Source of the DNA: Flavobacterium sp. Root901
GTDB taxonomy: Bacteria; Bacteroidota; Bacteroidia; Flavobacteriales; Flavobacteriaceae
Assembly: GCF_001429765.1 (NCBI RefSeq)
Contig: NZ_LMJB01000001.1
Coordinates: 728,346 to 792,345 of the forward strand
DNA: 64,000 nt
Direction: 5' to 3'
The position numbers and the translations under genes were made by a program. Position 1 is the stretch's first letter, and every line of letters begins with the position of its first letter. Below, one piece after another: positions 27,296 through 35,843 of the stretch. Below the pieces are notes generated by a model that saw only the letters and a list, made by a program, of their open reading frames with translations, searched no databases and was not told where the DNA came from.

Positions 27296-27303
27296 TATAT
27301 TTG
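27296..27303 (+). promoter_or_regulatory. Promoter -7 box (TATATTTG) of purB
   Basis: An exact TAnnTTTG match 25 bases before the purB ATG. The -33 region is weak. Confidence 0.55.
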
Positions 27304-27328
27304 CACCTTTCGAAAAAACAACATAACA

Positions 27329-28675
27329 ATGACTACTCTAAACGAATTGAATGCTATATCGCCAATTGATGGAAGATATAGAAATAAAACTCAAAATTTA
27401 GCACCTTTCTTTTCTGAAGAAGCTTTAATAAAATACCGTGTATTGGTTGAAATTGAATATTTCATTGCTTTATGCGAAATTCCTTTACCTCAGCTTTCTG
27501 GCGTAAATTCAGATTTATTTGAAAGTTTAAGAAATATCTACAAAAATTTCTCTACAGAAGATGCCCTTTGGATTAAGGAAACAGAAAAAGTAACCAACCA
27601 CGACGTAAAAGCAGTAGAGTACTTTATTAAAGATGCATTTGAAAAATTAGGTTTATCGCAATACAAAGAGTTCATTCACTTCGGGTTAACATCTCAGGAT
27701 ATTAATAATACTGCTATTCCGCTTTCTACAAAAGAAGCTTTTGAGCAGGTTTATATGCCTTCATTAATTGCTTTAATTTCTAAATTAAAAGAATTAAGCG
27801 TAGAATGGAAAGACATTCCGATGCTGGCCCGCACACACGGACAGCCGGCTTCTCCTACTCGTTTAGGAAAAGAAATCCTTGTTTTTGTAGAGCGTTTAGA
27901 AGAGCAGATGCGTTTGTTATTCAATATTCCGTTTGCTGCTAAATTTGGCGGTGCAACCGGAAACTTCAATGCACATCATGTAGCATATCCGCAAATTGAC
28001 TGGAAACAATTTGGAAACAAATTTGTTGAAACTGAGCTTGGTTTACAGCATTCTTTTCCAACAACACAAATTGAACATTACGATCATTTTGCTGCATTTT
28101 TTGACGGTTTAAAAAGAATCAACAATATCATTATCGATTTAGATCGTGATATCTGGACGTATGTTTCAATGGATTATTTTAAACAAAAAATCAAAGCCGG
28201 AGAAATTGGTTCATCTGCAATGCCGCATAAAGTAAATCCAATTGATTTTGAAAATTCTGAAGGAAATTTAGGAATTGCAAATGCTATTTTTGAACACTTG
28301 GCTGCAAAACTTCCAATTTCAAGATTACAACGTGATTTAACAGACAGTACTGTTTTAAGAAACGTTGGTGTGCCAATCGGGCACACAATTATCGCTTTTG
28401 AAGCTACGTTGAAAGGTTTGAATAAATTGCTTTTAAACGAAAGTAAATTTGCCGAAGATTTGGAGAAAAACTGGGCTGTTGTAGCAGAAGCTATCCAAAC
28501 TATTTTACGCCGCGAAGCATATCCAAATCCTTATGAAGCATTAAAAGGTTTAACCAGAACGAATGAAGCAATTGACAAAAAGGCAATTCATAATTTTATT
28601 GCGACTTTAGAAGTTTCAGATGCTGTCAGAGCCGAATTATTGCAGATAACTCCTAGTAATTACACAGGTATTTAA
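27329..28675 (+). CDS. purB: Adenylosuccinate lyase
   Basis: A 448-residue fumarase/aspartase superfamily enzyme. It splits SAICAR to AICAR and adenylosuccinate to AMP, each with release of fumarate, in purine synthesis. ARTHGQPASPTRLGKE holds the catalytic His, and GSSAMPHKVNPIDFENSEGN is the family signature with the catalytic Ser loop. TSQDINNTAI is the third conserved region. Length and composition are normal. A strong terminator follows. Confidence 0.97.
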   Translation: MTTLNELNAISPIDGRYRNKTQNLAPFFSEEALIKYRVLVEIEYFIALCEIPLPQLSGVNSDLFESLRNIYKNFSTEDALWIKETEKVTNHDVKAVEYFIKDAFEKLGLSQYKEFIHFGLTSQDINNTAIPLSTKEAFEQVYMPSLIALISKLKELSVEWKDIPMLARTHGQPASPTRLGKEILVFVERLEEQMRLLFNIPFAAKFGGATGNFNAHHVAYPQIDWKQFGNKFVETELGLQHSFPTTQIEHYDHFAAFFDGLKRINNIIIDLDRDIWTYVSMDYFKQKIKAGEIGSSAMPHKVNPIDFENSEGNLGIANAIFEHLAAKLPISRLQRDLTDSTVLRNVGVPIGHTIIAFEATLKGLNKLLLNESKFAEDLEKNWAVVAEAIQTILRREAYPNPYEALKGLTRTNEAIDKKAIHNFIATLEVSDAVRAELLQITPSNYTGI

Positions 28676-28698
28676 AGAAAACCTAAAATATTTTGCCA

Positions 28699-28732
28699 AA
28701 AAAAGCTATCTTTATCGGGATAGCTTTTTTTA
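28699..28732 (+). terminator. purB terminator
   Basis: AAAAAAGCTATC (28699-28710) pairs with GATAGCTTTTTT (28719-28730) over an 8-base loop, followed by TATT. Confidence 0.9.
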
Positions 28733-28741
28733 TTAATATCG

Positions 28742-28850
28742 ACAGGACTAGCCCAGATTGCAATGAAAAGCCTTTTGCGAAAAAAACTATATTTTTTTGC
28801 TGTTACAGAGCGACCGAAGGAAGCTCCTGTAAGAGCATTAAAAAATAAGT
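28742..28850 (-). repeat. Dispersed AGCTTCC-GGTCGCT / GGGCTAG element, copy A
   Basis: On the minus strand AGCTTCCTTCGGTCGCT (28825 down to 28809) is followed after exactly 54 bases by GGGCTAG (28754 down to 28748). Copy B at 45694-45771 has the same blocks at the same spacing. AGAGC/GCTCT-like bases can close a small hairpin around the first block. It lies between purB and the antiporter gene. Confidence 0.7.
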
Positions 28851-28870
28851 TTTTTGAGTAAAAGCTTGAA

Positions 28871-31150
28871 ATGGAAAGCTGGATTAAGCTCCTCAAAAAA
28901 TACCACTTTATGATTGCCTTAAATGCCGCAGCAGAAACTACACACCATTTACAACCTTTAATTAGTGATCTGGGATTAATCCTGATGACTGCAGGAATTG
29001 CTGTTCTGTTATTTAAAAAAATGAAACAACCTTTGGTTTTAGGTTACCTGATTGCAGGTTTTTTAGCCGGAAACCATTTTGATTTTTTCCCTTCTATAAC
29101 CGATATGAAAAGTGTTGAAGTCTGGGCAGAAATTGGCGTTATATTTTTATTATTTAGTTTAGGACTTGAATTCAGCTTTAAGAAACTAATGAAAGTTGGA
29201 GGTACTTCTTCCGTCACGGCCATAACCCAGATTTTATTTATGACTCTTGTTGGTTACTGTGTCGGACAATGGATGGGCTGGGGAAAAATGGACAGTATAT
29301 TTCTTGGAGCGACACTTTCTATTTCGTCTACAACTATTATTATAAGGGCTTTTGATGAATTGGGAGTTAAGGGAAAGAAATTCGTCGGAATTGTTTTTGG
29401 AGCTTTAATTGTTGAAGATATTGTAGCAATTTTAATGCTTGTTTTATTATCGACAATTGCAGTGAGCGATCAGGTTTCGGGCGGAGCCTTAATACAATCT
29501 GTTTTAAAGTTAGTTTTCTTTTTAATTATATGGTTTCTCGGCGGAATCTTTATCATTCCGACAATTTTGAAAAAAGCCAAACATCTTTTAACCGATGAAA
29601 TGCTGCTTATTATTTCATTGGCATTGTGTTTAATGATGGTAATTTTTGCCGCAAATGTTGGTTTCTCTCCGGCTTTGGGAGCTTTTATCATGGGATCTAT
29701 TATTGCTGAAACGACAATGGCCGAAAAAATCGAACATTTAATTCAGCCTGTAAAAGATTTATTCGGAGCGGTTTTCTTTGTATCTGTGGGCATGTTGATT
29801 AATCCGGAAACTTTGGTTACTTATGCGCTTCCGGTGGCTTTAATTACACTTTTAACTATTTTTGGAAAAGCATTTAGCTCCTCAATCGGGGCTCTTCTTT
29901 CGGGGCAGCCGCTTAAACAATCTGTACAAACCGGAATGAGTCTGGCGCAAATTGGTGAGTTTTCATTTATCATTGCAACATTAGGAATGACATTAAAAGT
30001 TACCAGCGATTTCTTATATCCAATAATTGTTGCGGTTTCTGCCATTACGACTTTTACAACTCCGTTTTTAATTAAATATTCTGAATCTTTTGCTCAGATT
30101 TTAGAACAAAAAATGCCAAAAAAATGGGTTAAAAACATTAACAGATATAGTCTTAACGCACAGGCAATTAAATCTGTAAGTATCTGGCAGGTTGTTTTAA
30201 GATCTTCTATTACGCAAATTATACTGCACACAATCATTATTACGGCCATAATTTTATTGTCATCAAAATTTGTAGCGCCATTAGTAGCCGATACACGATT
30301 TGGCAATACTTTGGCCGCCTTGTTGACACTTGTTGTCATTGCTCCGTTTTTATGGGCTTTGTCGCTTCGTCGTGTTAAGGTCGAAGAAGTAGAAATACTT
30401 TGGGAAGAACGCAAATACCGCGGCGCACTTTTAATGCTTATTTTAATTAGAATGAGCCTTGGTTTGTTTTTCGTTGGATTTTTACTGAATATTTTCTTCT
30501 CGCCATTAGTGGCTTTTGTTGCGCTTATTATTGCAATTGGAGCGTATCAGCTTTTCCCTAAAAAATTAAATGAGCAGTATCATAAAATTGAAAATCACTT
30601 TTTAAAGAACTTAAACGACCGCGAGAACAAAAAAATCGACAGAAGATATGCCAATTTAATGCCCTGGGATGGTCACATGTCTATTTTTGATATTGGAAAA
30701 GAATCTAATCTTGCCGGAAAAACACTTGAAGAATTAAAAATTCGCGAATTAATGGGAATTAATATTGCATATATACGCCGCGGAGAAGTTACAATTCCAA
30801 TTCCTTCAAAAAACGAACGTTTATTTCCAGGCGATGAAATTTGTGTAATTGGTACCGATGCCCAAATTACCGAATTCACAAAATACTTAACTCAAAATGA
30901 AATCGAAGCCAAAACAATTGAAGAATCTGAAATTGTTTTGCGCCAGCTTGAAGTTTCTCAGGAAGAATTTACCCAAAAAAGCATTGGCCAGTTTAGAGGA
31001 AAAACCGGCGGTATGGTCGTAGGGATTGAAAGAAACGGGAATCGGATTCTTAATCCGGAATCCAGCCTGATTTTACAGCCCAATGATATTATCTGGGTTG
31101 TAGGAGACAAGAAAAAAATGGCACAGTTAATTAGTTTTAAAAGGGCCTGA
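28871..31150 (+). CDS. KefB-type monovalent cation:proton antiporter with TrkA-C domains
   Basis: 759 residues. An N-terminal CPA2 domain has 12 to 13 hydrophobic helices (LGYLIAGFLAGNH, VIFLLFSLGLEFSFKKL, STTIIIRAFDELG, FSPALGAFIMGSIIAET). A second hydrophobic block follows at about 450-580, and two regulatory TrkA-C domains end the protein: IRELMGINIAYIRRGEV and FRGKTGGMVVGIERNGN with DIIWVVGDKKKM. It likely exchanges K+ or Na+ for H+ across the inner membrane, with the TrkA-C parts sensing a ligand. The usual TrkA-N NAD-binding domain is absent. An imperfect GCCT/AGGC hairpin overlaps its stop. Confidence 0.9.
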   Translation: MESWIKLLKKYHFMIALNAAAETTHHLQPLISDLGLILMTAGIAVLLFKKMKQPLVLGYLIAGFLAGNHFDFFPSITDMKSVEVWAEIGVIFLLFSLGLEFSFKKLMKVGGTSSVTAITQILFMTLVGYCVGQWMGWGKMDSIFLGATLSISSTTIIIRAFDELGVKGKKFVGIVFGALIVEDIVAILMLVLLSTIAVSDQVSGGALIQSVLKLVFFLIIWFLGGIFIIPTILKKAKHLLTDEMLLIISLALCLMMVIFAANVGFSPALGAFIMGSIIAETTMAEKIEHLIQPVKDLFGAVFFVSVGMLINPETLVTYALPVALITLLTIFGKAFSSSIGALLSGQPLKQSVQTGMSLAQIGEFSFIIATLGMTLKVTSDFLYPIIVAVSAITTFTTPFLIKYSESFAQILEQKMPKKWVKNINRYSLNAQAIKSVSIWQVVLRSSITQIILHTIIITAIILLSSKFVAPLVADTRFGNTLAALLTLVVIAPFLWALSLRRVKVEEVEILWEERKYRGALLMLILIRMSLGLFFVGFLLNIFFSPLVAFVALIIAIGAYQLFPKKLNEQYHKIENHFLKNLNDRENKKIDRRYANLMPWDGHMSIFDIGKESNLAGKTLEELKIRELMGINIAYIRRGEVTIPIPSKNERLFPGDEICVIGTDAQITEFTKYLTQNEIEAKTIEESEIVLRQLEVSQEEFTQKSIGQFRGKTGGMVVGIERNGNRILNPESSLILQPNDIIWVVGDKKKMAQLISFKRA

Positions 31151-31184
31151 GATTTTCTGAGGCTTTTCCTTTGCAAAATCTTTT

Positions 31185-31290
31185 TTGCCACGAATTGCAC
31201 AAATTTTCTCTAATTTTTTTTCATAGCCCAAGGTTTCAACCTTGGGGAGCATGATATTCAATGACAAGGTTGAAGCTTGGGGGTATGGTT
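31185..31290. repeat. Nested dispersed repeat, copy 1 (CCCAAGGTTTCAACCTTG family)
   Basis: GCCACGAATTGCACAAATT (outer arm, from 31187) is followed by CATAGCCCAAGGTTTCAACC (31222-31244) and its inverted partner at 31265-31287. A fuller copy is at 34422-34650. The right outer arm is missing here. Confidence 0.75.
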
Positions 31291-31339
31291 AATATTATTG
31301 TTTTGAAATTGTTTTTTCATAAATAAAGACGTAAAAAAA

Positions 31340-31396
31340 GTCCTGAAATCCTAAAAACTTAGAACCTCAGAACCTTAGTATCTTAGAACTATAAAA
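31340..31396. repeat. Dispersed repeat, TTAGAATCTTAG family
   Basis: CTTAGAACCTCAGAACCTTA and following units end just before the stop codon of the convergent peroxiredoxin gene. Confidence 0.6.
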
Positions 31397-31398
31397 AA

Positions 31399-32037
31399 CT
31401 ATTTATTCGGCTGTGGTGTCATTCTCAAATAAGGTTTTATAGGAGTGTGCCCTTTTGGAAATTTTGCCGGAATATCGCTGTCCTGAATTGCAGGAGCAAT
31501 AACGACATCTTCACCATCTCTCCAGTTTGCAGGGGTCGCGACACTATAATTTGCAGTTAATTGTAAACTGTCGATTACACGAAGTAATTCATCAAAATTT
31601 CTTCCTGTAGATGCCGGATAAGTCAATGTTAATTTGATTTTTTTATCTGGTCCGATAACAAAAACAGAACGCACTGTAAATTTATCGCTTGCATTAGGAT
31701 GAAGCATATCGTATAAATTAGCTACTTTTTTATCCTCGTCAGCAATAATCGGAAAATTAACTTCCGTATCCTGAGTTTCATTAATGTCTTTAATCCACTC
31801 TTTATGAGACTCTAAACCGTCTACACTCAAAGCAATAACCTTAGTATTTCTTTTGGTAAATTCAGGAACATAATTCGCCACAGTTCCCAATTCAGTTGTA
31901 CAAACAGGAGTAAAATCTGCCGGGTGCGAAAATAAAACTCCCCATGAATCTCCTAACCATTCATGAAAATGGATTGTTCCTTGTGTGGTTTCTGCCTGAA
32001 AATCCGGAGCTATATCGCCTAATCTTAATGTTGACAT
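31399..32037 (-). CDS. 1-Cys peroxiredoxin (Prx6 type)
   Basis: A 212-residue thiol peroxidase. FSHPADFTPVCTTELG has the peroxidatic C46, and the conserved Arg lies in the downstream RSVFVIGPDKKIKL region. The long C-terminal dimerisation part, ending AIQDSDIPAKFPKGHTPIKP, is the mark of the Prx6 subfamily; there is no resolving Cys. It removes hydrogen peroxide and organic hydroperoxides in the cytoplasm. The gene is single and ends at a dispersed repeat. Confidence 0.95.
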   Translation of the reverse strand: MSTLRLGDIAPDFQAETTQGTIHFHEWLGDSWGVLFSHPADFTPVCTTELGTVANYVPEFTKRNTKVIALSVDGLESHKEWIKDINETQDTEVNFPIIADEDKKVANLYDMLHPNASDKFTVRSVFVIGPDKKIKLTLTYPASTGRNFDELLRVIDSLQLTANYSVATPANWRDGEDVVIAPAIQDSDIPAKFPKGHTPIKPYLRMTPQPNK

Positions 32038-32147
32038 AATTTAATTTTTTAGTTCCTCTAAAATTAACTAAAAAATACATTTGGAAAACACACAGGAATT
32101 AAAAAAAAGTTAAAATTCTACTTTCTCGATATAATTAGTATTTTAAA

Positions 32148-33059
32148 TTAAATAAAACTTAAAATAAAATACCAAAAGGCAAGCGTTATAAATGATATCG
32201 GAATTCCAAAACCCACCATCATACTGCTTAATCTTGGCTTTAAGCCATATGTAGAGGCTAAAATTGCACCTGTAATCATTGGTGCCATTGCAGTTTCCAT
32301 TAAAGTAATTTTTATGACCTCGGAACGCTGATTAAAAATAAAAACATACAGCACAAAAATTATAAATGGAACTAAAAGCAATTTGAAAAAAAGTCCAAGC
32401 CGTAAAAATTTCCAATGCTGGCTTTTCCGGTCAAAAGTTAATTGCAGTCCAACAGAAAGCAACGCCAGAGGTGTAACCAGACTTCCAATTTTAAGTAAAC
32501 CCAATTGGATATTGTCATCTAAATCAACTTGAAAAACATTCATTAAACAAGCCAAAACAAACATCACAAATGGCGGAAAAAGAATAATCTTTTTTAAAAT
32601 CCCAAAAGCATCCGGGCTTCCTTTAGAATAAAAGGCAGCCGTAAAAACACCAAGAGTAGAAACGATCACAAAAGTTCCCGGCTGATCTACCAAAACGGCA
32701 GTCTCTAAACCTTTTTTCCCAAATAAAGCTTCAATAATTGGATATCCAAGAAAAGAACTGTTGCTTAATCCTGCCGTCAAAATTAAACAGCCAATCAGCT
32801 TATTAGACCATCCATTTCTTTTTCCTAAAAAATGAAAAAAAATAAAAGCCAAAATATAAGTAATCCATCCCGCACCAATTGGAAACAGCAATTCACTACT
32901 CCATCTTATTTTTGGAATGTGGTATAATGTAATCGCAGGAAGACAGAAATAAATAACAATTTTATTGAGCGTCTTATATATAGGAACAGGAAATTGTTTT
33001 ACCCGCTGTAAAACCAAGCCTAATGAAAGGAAAAGAAATATTAGAAGAAAGTTGTTCAT
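32148..33059 (-). CDS. AEC family transporter (auxin efflux carrier type)
   Basis: 303 residues with about ten membrane helices in two inverted halves. LVLQRVKQFPVPIYKTLNKI, LTAGLSNSSFLGYPII and PLALLSVGLQLTF are the typical AEC conserved parts. Members export auxin-like acids in plants and malonate or malate in bacteria; the substrate here cannot be read from the sequence. It stands divergent from the Rrf2 regulator, about 210 bases away, so shared control is possible. Confidence 0.88.
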   Translation of the reverse strand: MNNFLLIFLFLSLGLVLQRVKQFPVPIYKTLNKIVIYFCLPAITLYHIPKIRWSSELLFPIGAGWITYILAFIFFHFLGKRNGWSNKLIGCLILTAGLSNSSFLGYPIIEALFGKKGLETAVLVDQPGTFVIVSTLGVFTAAFYSKGSPDAFGILKKIILFPPFVMFVLACLMNVFQVDLDDNIQLGLLKIGSLVTPLALLSVGLQLTFDRKSQHWKFLRLGLFFKLLLVPFIIFVLYVFIFNQRSEVIKITLMETAMAPMITGAILASTYGLKPRLSSMMVGFGIPISFITLAFWYFILSFI

Positions 33060-33242
33060 ACCTTAAGATGAACACAAAAATAACTATTTATAATTTAGTG
33101 ATTATTGAAAAGTCACGAGTAAGTGATTTTTTTTCGTGAATAGTCACTGCTGATTTTCTTTTGTTAAACCTATAACATCTTCTAATTACAAACGATTTTT
33201 ACATTTTTATAAAAAAATAACTTTCATTTCAAAAAAACATCT

Positions 33243-33266
33243 TATATTTGTAACATATTTTATTAC
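33243..33266 (+). promoter_or_regulatory. -7 box and overlapping operator-like site of the Rrf2 gene
   Basis: TATATTTG (33243-33250) is a -7 box, and TGTAACATATTTTATTAC (33249-33266) overlaps its end and reaches to 4 bases before the ATG. The TGTAA...TTACA ends make it palindromic. The same 18-mer, with one change, precedes the next gene at 33699-33716. Confidence 0.7.
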
Positions 33267-33269
33267 AGT

Positions 33270-33677
33270 ATGCTTTCAGGTAAGTTTGCCATAACGATTC
33301 ACATTTTAACTCTGCTCAATAAATTTCCGAATGATTATTTGTCATCAGAATATATTGCGGGCAGTATTAATTTGAACCCGGTTTTGGTTCGAAAAGAAAT
33401 TGCTAACCTAAAAGCGCATCATATTGTAGAAAGTAAGGAAGGAAAAAATGGCGGCACAAAACTGGCTGTAGATTCATCAAAACTGACTTTAAAAGAGATT
33501 TTTGAAATGACTTTTGAAACGATAAACTTAGGTTATGCTAAAAACCAGCCTAATCCGGATTGTCCTGTCGGAAAAAAAATTAATCAAAATCTGGATGCTT
33601 TATATTCCGATATGAACCAAAAAGTGAGTGCGCAACTGGAGGGAATTTCCTTAGAAGATTTTTCGAATCAGTTTTAA
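33270..33677 (+). CDS. Rrf2 family transcriptional regulator
   Basis: 135 residues with an N-terminal winged helix: MLSGKFAITIHILTLLNK, LSSEYIAGSINLNPVLVRKE (recognition helix) and KEGKNGGTKLAV (wing). NPDCPVGKKI contains the only Cys, in the region where other Rrf2 proteins (IscR, NsrR) hold an iron-sulfur cluster. With one Cys a cluster is unlikely; it resembles the YwnA/CymR-like branch that may sense redox by thiol change. The operator-like site before its own gene and before the next one points to these two as its targets. Confidence 0.9.
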   Translation: MLSGKFAITIHILTLLNKFPNDYLSSEYIAGSINLNPVLVRKEIANLKAHHIVESKEGKNGGTKLAVDSSKLTLKEIFEMTFETINLGYAKNQPNPDCPVGKKINQNLDALYSDMNQKVSAQLEGISLEDFSNQF

Positions 33678-33698
33678 ACTATTTTTTTACCCAAAACT

Positions 33699-33716
33699 GT
33701 AACATTTTTTATTACT
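33699..33716 (+). promoter_or_regulatory. Second operator-like site, before the oxidoreductase gene
   Basis: TGTAACATTTTTTATTAC is the same as the 33249-33266 site except at one base. TAAATTTA (33720-33727) just downstream is a plausible -7 box, so a bound repressor would block transcription. Confidence 0.65.
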
Positions 33717-33733
33717 AAATAAATTTATATATT

Positions 33734-34375
33734 ATGAAAATCGCAATCATTGGAGCAACAGGATTTGTTGGCTCAGCAATTTTAAACGAATTAGCAGACA
33801 GAAATCACGATATTACTGCTATCGCAAGAAATCCAAAAGACACCGCAGGTGTTAACTGGAAAAGTGCTGACATTTTTAATGTAGAAGAACTGGCAGCAAT
33901 TTTAAAAGGAAATGATGCTGTTATCAACGCTTACAATCCGGGATGGACAAACCCTAATATTTACGATGATTTTATTGCAGGTTCAAAAGCAATTCAGGAA
34001 GCGGTAAAAAAATCTGGCGTAAAACGTTATATCACAATTGGCGGCGGCGGAAGTTTATTTGTAGCTCCGGGTTTACAAGCAGTTGATACACCGGATTTTC
34101 CAAAAGAATTTTATGCAGGAGCAACTGCTGCAAGAGATTATTTAAATATCATAAAAGAAGAAAAAGAATTAGACTGGGCATTTTTTAGTCCTGCTTTTGA
34201 AATGCATCAGGGCATTACAACCGGAAGAACCGGAAAATATCGCTTAGGTTTAGAAAATCCAGTTTTTAATGACGAACAAAGAAGTATTTTATCTGTGGAA
34301 GATTTGGCAGTTGTGATCGCTGATGAAACGGAAACACCAAAACATCATCAGGTTCGTTTTACAGCGGCATATTAA
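33734..34375 (+). CDS. NAD(P)-binding atypical SDR oxidoreductase
   Basis: 213 residues with the Rossmann motif IIGATGFVGSAILNEL at the N-terminus and GNDAVINAYNPGW, SGVKRYITIGGGGSLF and DWAFFSPAFEM further on. It lacks the YxxxK triad of classical SDRs and fits the YwnB/NmrA-like group, where the dinucleotide may be sensed rather than turned over. In Bacillus the ywnA and ywnB genes are also neighbours, as the Rrf2 gene and this gene are here. The shared operator site indicates control by that regulator. Confidence 0.88.
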   Translation: MKIAIIGATGFVGSAILNELADRNHDITAIARNPKDTAGVNWKSADIFNVEELAAILKGNDAVINAYNPGWTNPNIYDDFIAGSKAIQEAVKKSGVKRYITIGGGGSLFVAPGLQAVDTPDFPKEFYAGATAARDYLNIIKEEKELDWAFFSPAFEMHQGITTGRTGKYRLGLENPVFNDEQRSILSVEDLAVVIADETETPKHHQVRFTAAY

Positions 34376-34385
34376 TTTTTAAGGG

Positions 34386-34650
34386 GCTGAGATACTAAGG
34401 TTCTGAGTTTCTTAGTTAACTTTTGCCATGAATTGCACGAATTACACTAATTTTTACATAGTCCAAGGTTTCGATCTTGGGAACGCAATAGATTTGCACA
34501 ATCTAATCGCAAGGTTGAAAACTTGGGCTATGATTTTCAAATATCACAAAATTAAGATCTAAAAAATTCGTGCAATTTGTGTAATTCGCGGCAAACTCTA
34601 TACCCATAAAAACAATGCAAATCGATGTAATTTGTGGCAAACCTAACAAT
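34386..34650. repeat. Composite nested inverted repeat, copy 2
   Basis: This fills the 348-base gap before the meaB gene. A TTAGAATCTTAG-type unit (34386-34415) is followed by an outer arm TTTGCCATGAATTGCACGAA (34423-34442 and on). The inner arm CATAGTCCAAGG... (34457-34479) and its partner (34510-34532) follow, and the outer right arm is 34566-34596. A third partial copy (GATGTAATTTGTGGCAAACC) ends it. It could fold into a two-level stem. No ORF of note. Confidence 0.8.
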
Positions 34651-34723
34651 ACAGTTTCTGAGTCAGAATTGTCTTTTGAAACTGTTTTTGTTTTCAGTAC
34701 TTTTACAATATTAAAAAAGTATT

Positions 34724-35815
34724 TTGTCAAGTTTCAAAAAACAGTCGGGCAGTTTAACGGAAAAAGCTGGTATTTCACCTCCTGAAATCACCAATGTTGC
34801 TGCTATCAGTGAAATTAAAAACAGACGCAGACAACAGCCATCTGCTGAGGAATTAATCTCGGGAATTCTTTCGGGAAACCGCACTTCATTAAGCCGCGCT
34901 ATTACTCTTATTGAAAGCACTAATCCGGAACATACTCAAAAGGCTGAAACGATTATTAAAGGCTGTCTTTCTCATGCCAATAAATCAATTCGAATAGGAA
35001 TTACCGGAGTTCCCGGAGTTGGAAAAAGTACTTTTATAGAAGCTTTTGGAACTTATTTAACCCAATCAGGAAAAAAAGTGGCTGTTTTGGCCGTAGATCC
35101 AAGCAGTTCTATTTCGCACGGAAGTATTTTAGGCGATAAAACCCGAATGGAAGAATTGGTAAAAGATGAAAATGCTTTTATCCGTCCGAGTGCATCTGGT
35201 GAAAATTTAGGCGGCGTTGCACGTAAAACCCGCGAAACGATTATTTTATGCGAAGCTGCAGGTTTTGATACGATTATTATTGAAACAGTTGGCGTTGGTC
35301 AAAGCGAAACTGCAGTTCACAGTATGGTTGACTTTTTTCTATTACTGAAAATTTCCGGTGCCGGCGACGAACTTCAAGGGATTAAACGCGGTATTATGGA
35401 AATGGCAGATGCTGTCGTAATCAATAAAGCCGACGGAGATAATATTAAAAAAGCCAATCAGGCAAAATTAGAATTCAACCGGGCTTTGCATTTATTTCCT
35501 TCAAAAAAATCAAACTGGCAGCCAAAAGTTACGACTTGCAGCTCGGTTACAAAAGACGGGATTTCGGAAATATGGAATACCATTTCTGATTATTTTGAAT
35601 TAACCAAAGAATCTGGATTCTTTCAGGAAAAAAGAAATGAACAAAACCAGTTTTGGATGATGGAGACTATCGATGAACAATTGAAATCAAACTTTTACAA
35701 TCAACCTGACATTATTTCACAATTGAAACAAATTAAAAAAGCGGTGCAAAATAATGAAATATCACCTTTTGCAGCCGCTCAGATTTTATTAAATGAATAT
35801 AAAAAAAACCTATAA
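34724..35815 (+). CDS. meaB: Methylmalonyl-CoA mutase-associated GTPase MeaB
   Basis: 363 residues, from a TTG start. It is the G3E GTPase chaperone that loads and protects the B12 cofactor of methylmalonyl-CoA mutase. Walker A is IGITGVPGVGKSTFIEAFG, switch regions follow in VAVLAVDPSSSISHGSILGD, TVGVGQSETAV is the switch III region, and NKADGD is the base-recognition motif. The N-terminal 60 residues (RRRQQPSAEELISGILSGNR) are the usual helical part. No mutase gene is close. A PduO-type adenosyltransferase is encoded at 13.8 kb and could share the pathway. Confidence 0.94.
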   Translation: MSSFKKQSGSLTEKAGISPPEITNVAAISEIKNRRRQQPSAEELISGILSGNRTSLSRAITLIESTNPEHTQKAETIIKGCLSHANKSIRIGITGVPGVGKSTFIEAFGTYLTQSGKKVAVLAVDPSSSISHGSILGDKTRMEELVKDENAFIRPSASGENLGGVARKTRETIILCEAAGFDTIIIETVGVGQSETAVHSMVDFFLLLKISGAGDELQGIKRGIMEMADAVVINKADGDNIKKANQAKLEFNRALHLFPSKKSNWQPKVTTCSSVTKDGISEIWNTISDYFELTKESGFFQEKRNEQNQFWMMETIDEQLKSNFYNQPDIISQLKQIKKAVQNNEISPFAAAQILLNEYKKNL

Positions 35816-35843
35816 TTTCTTAAAGCTGTTTTTAAATATTCAT

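Noticed and set aside
31185..34650. CRISPR-like repeats
   Set aside because: The repeats are inverted, degenerate and scattered, without regular spacers or cas genes.
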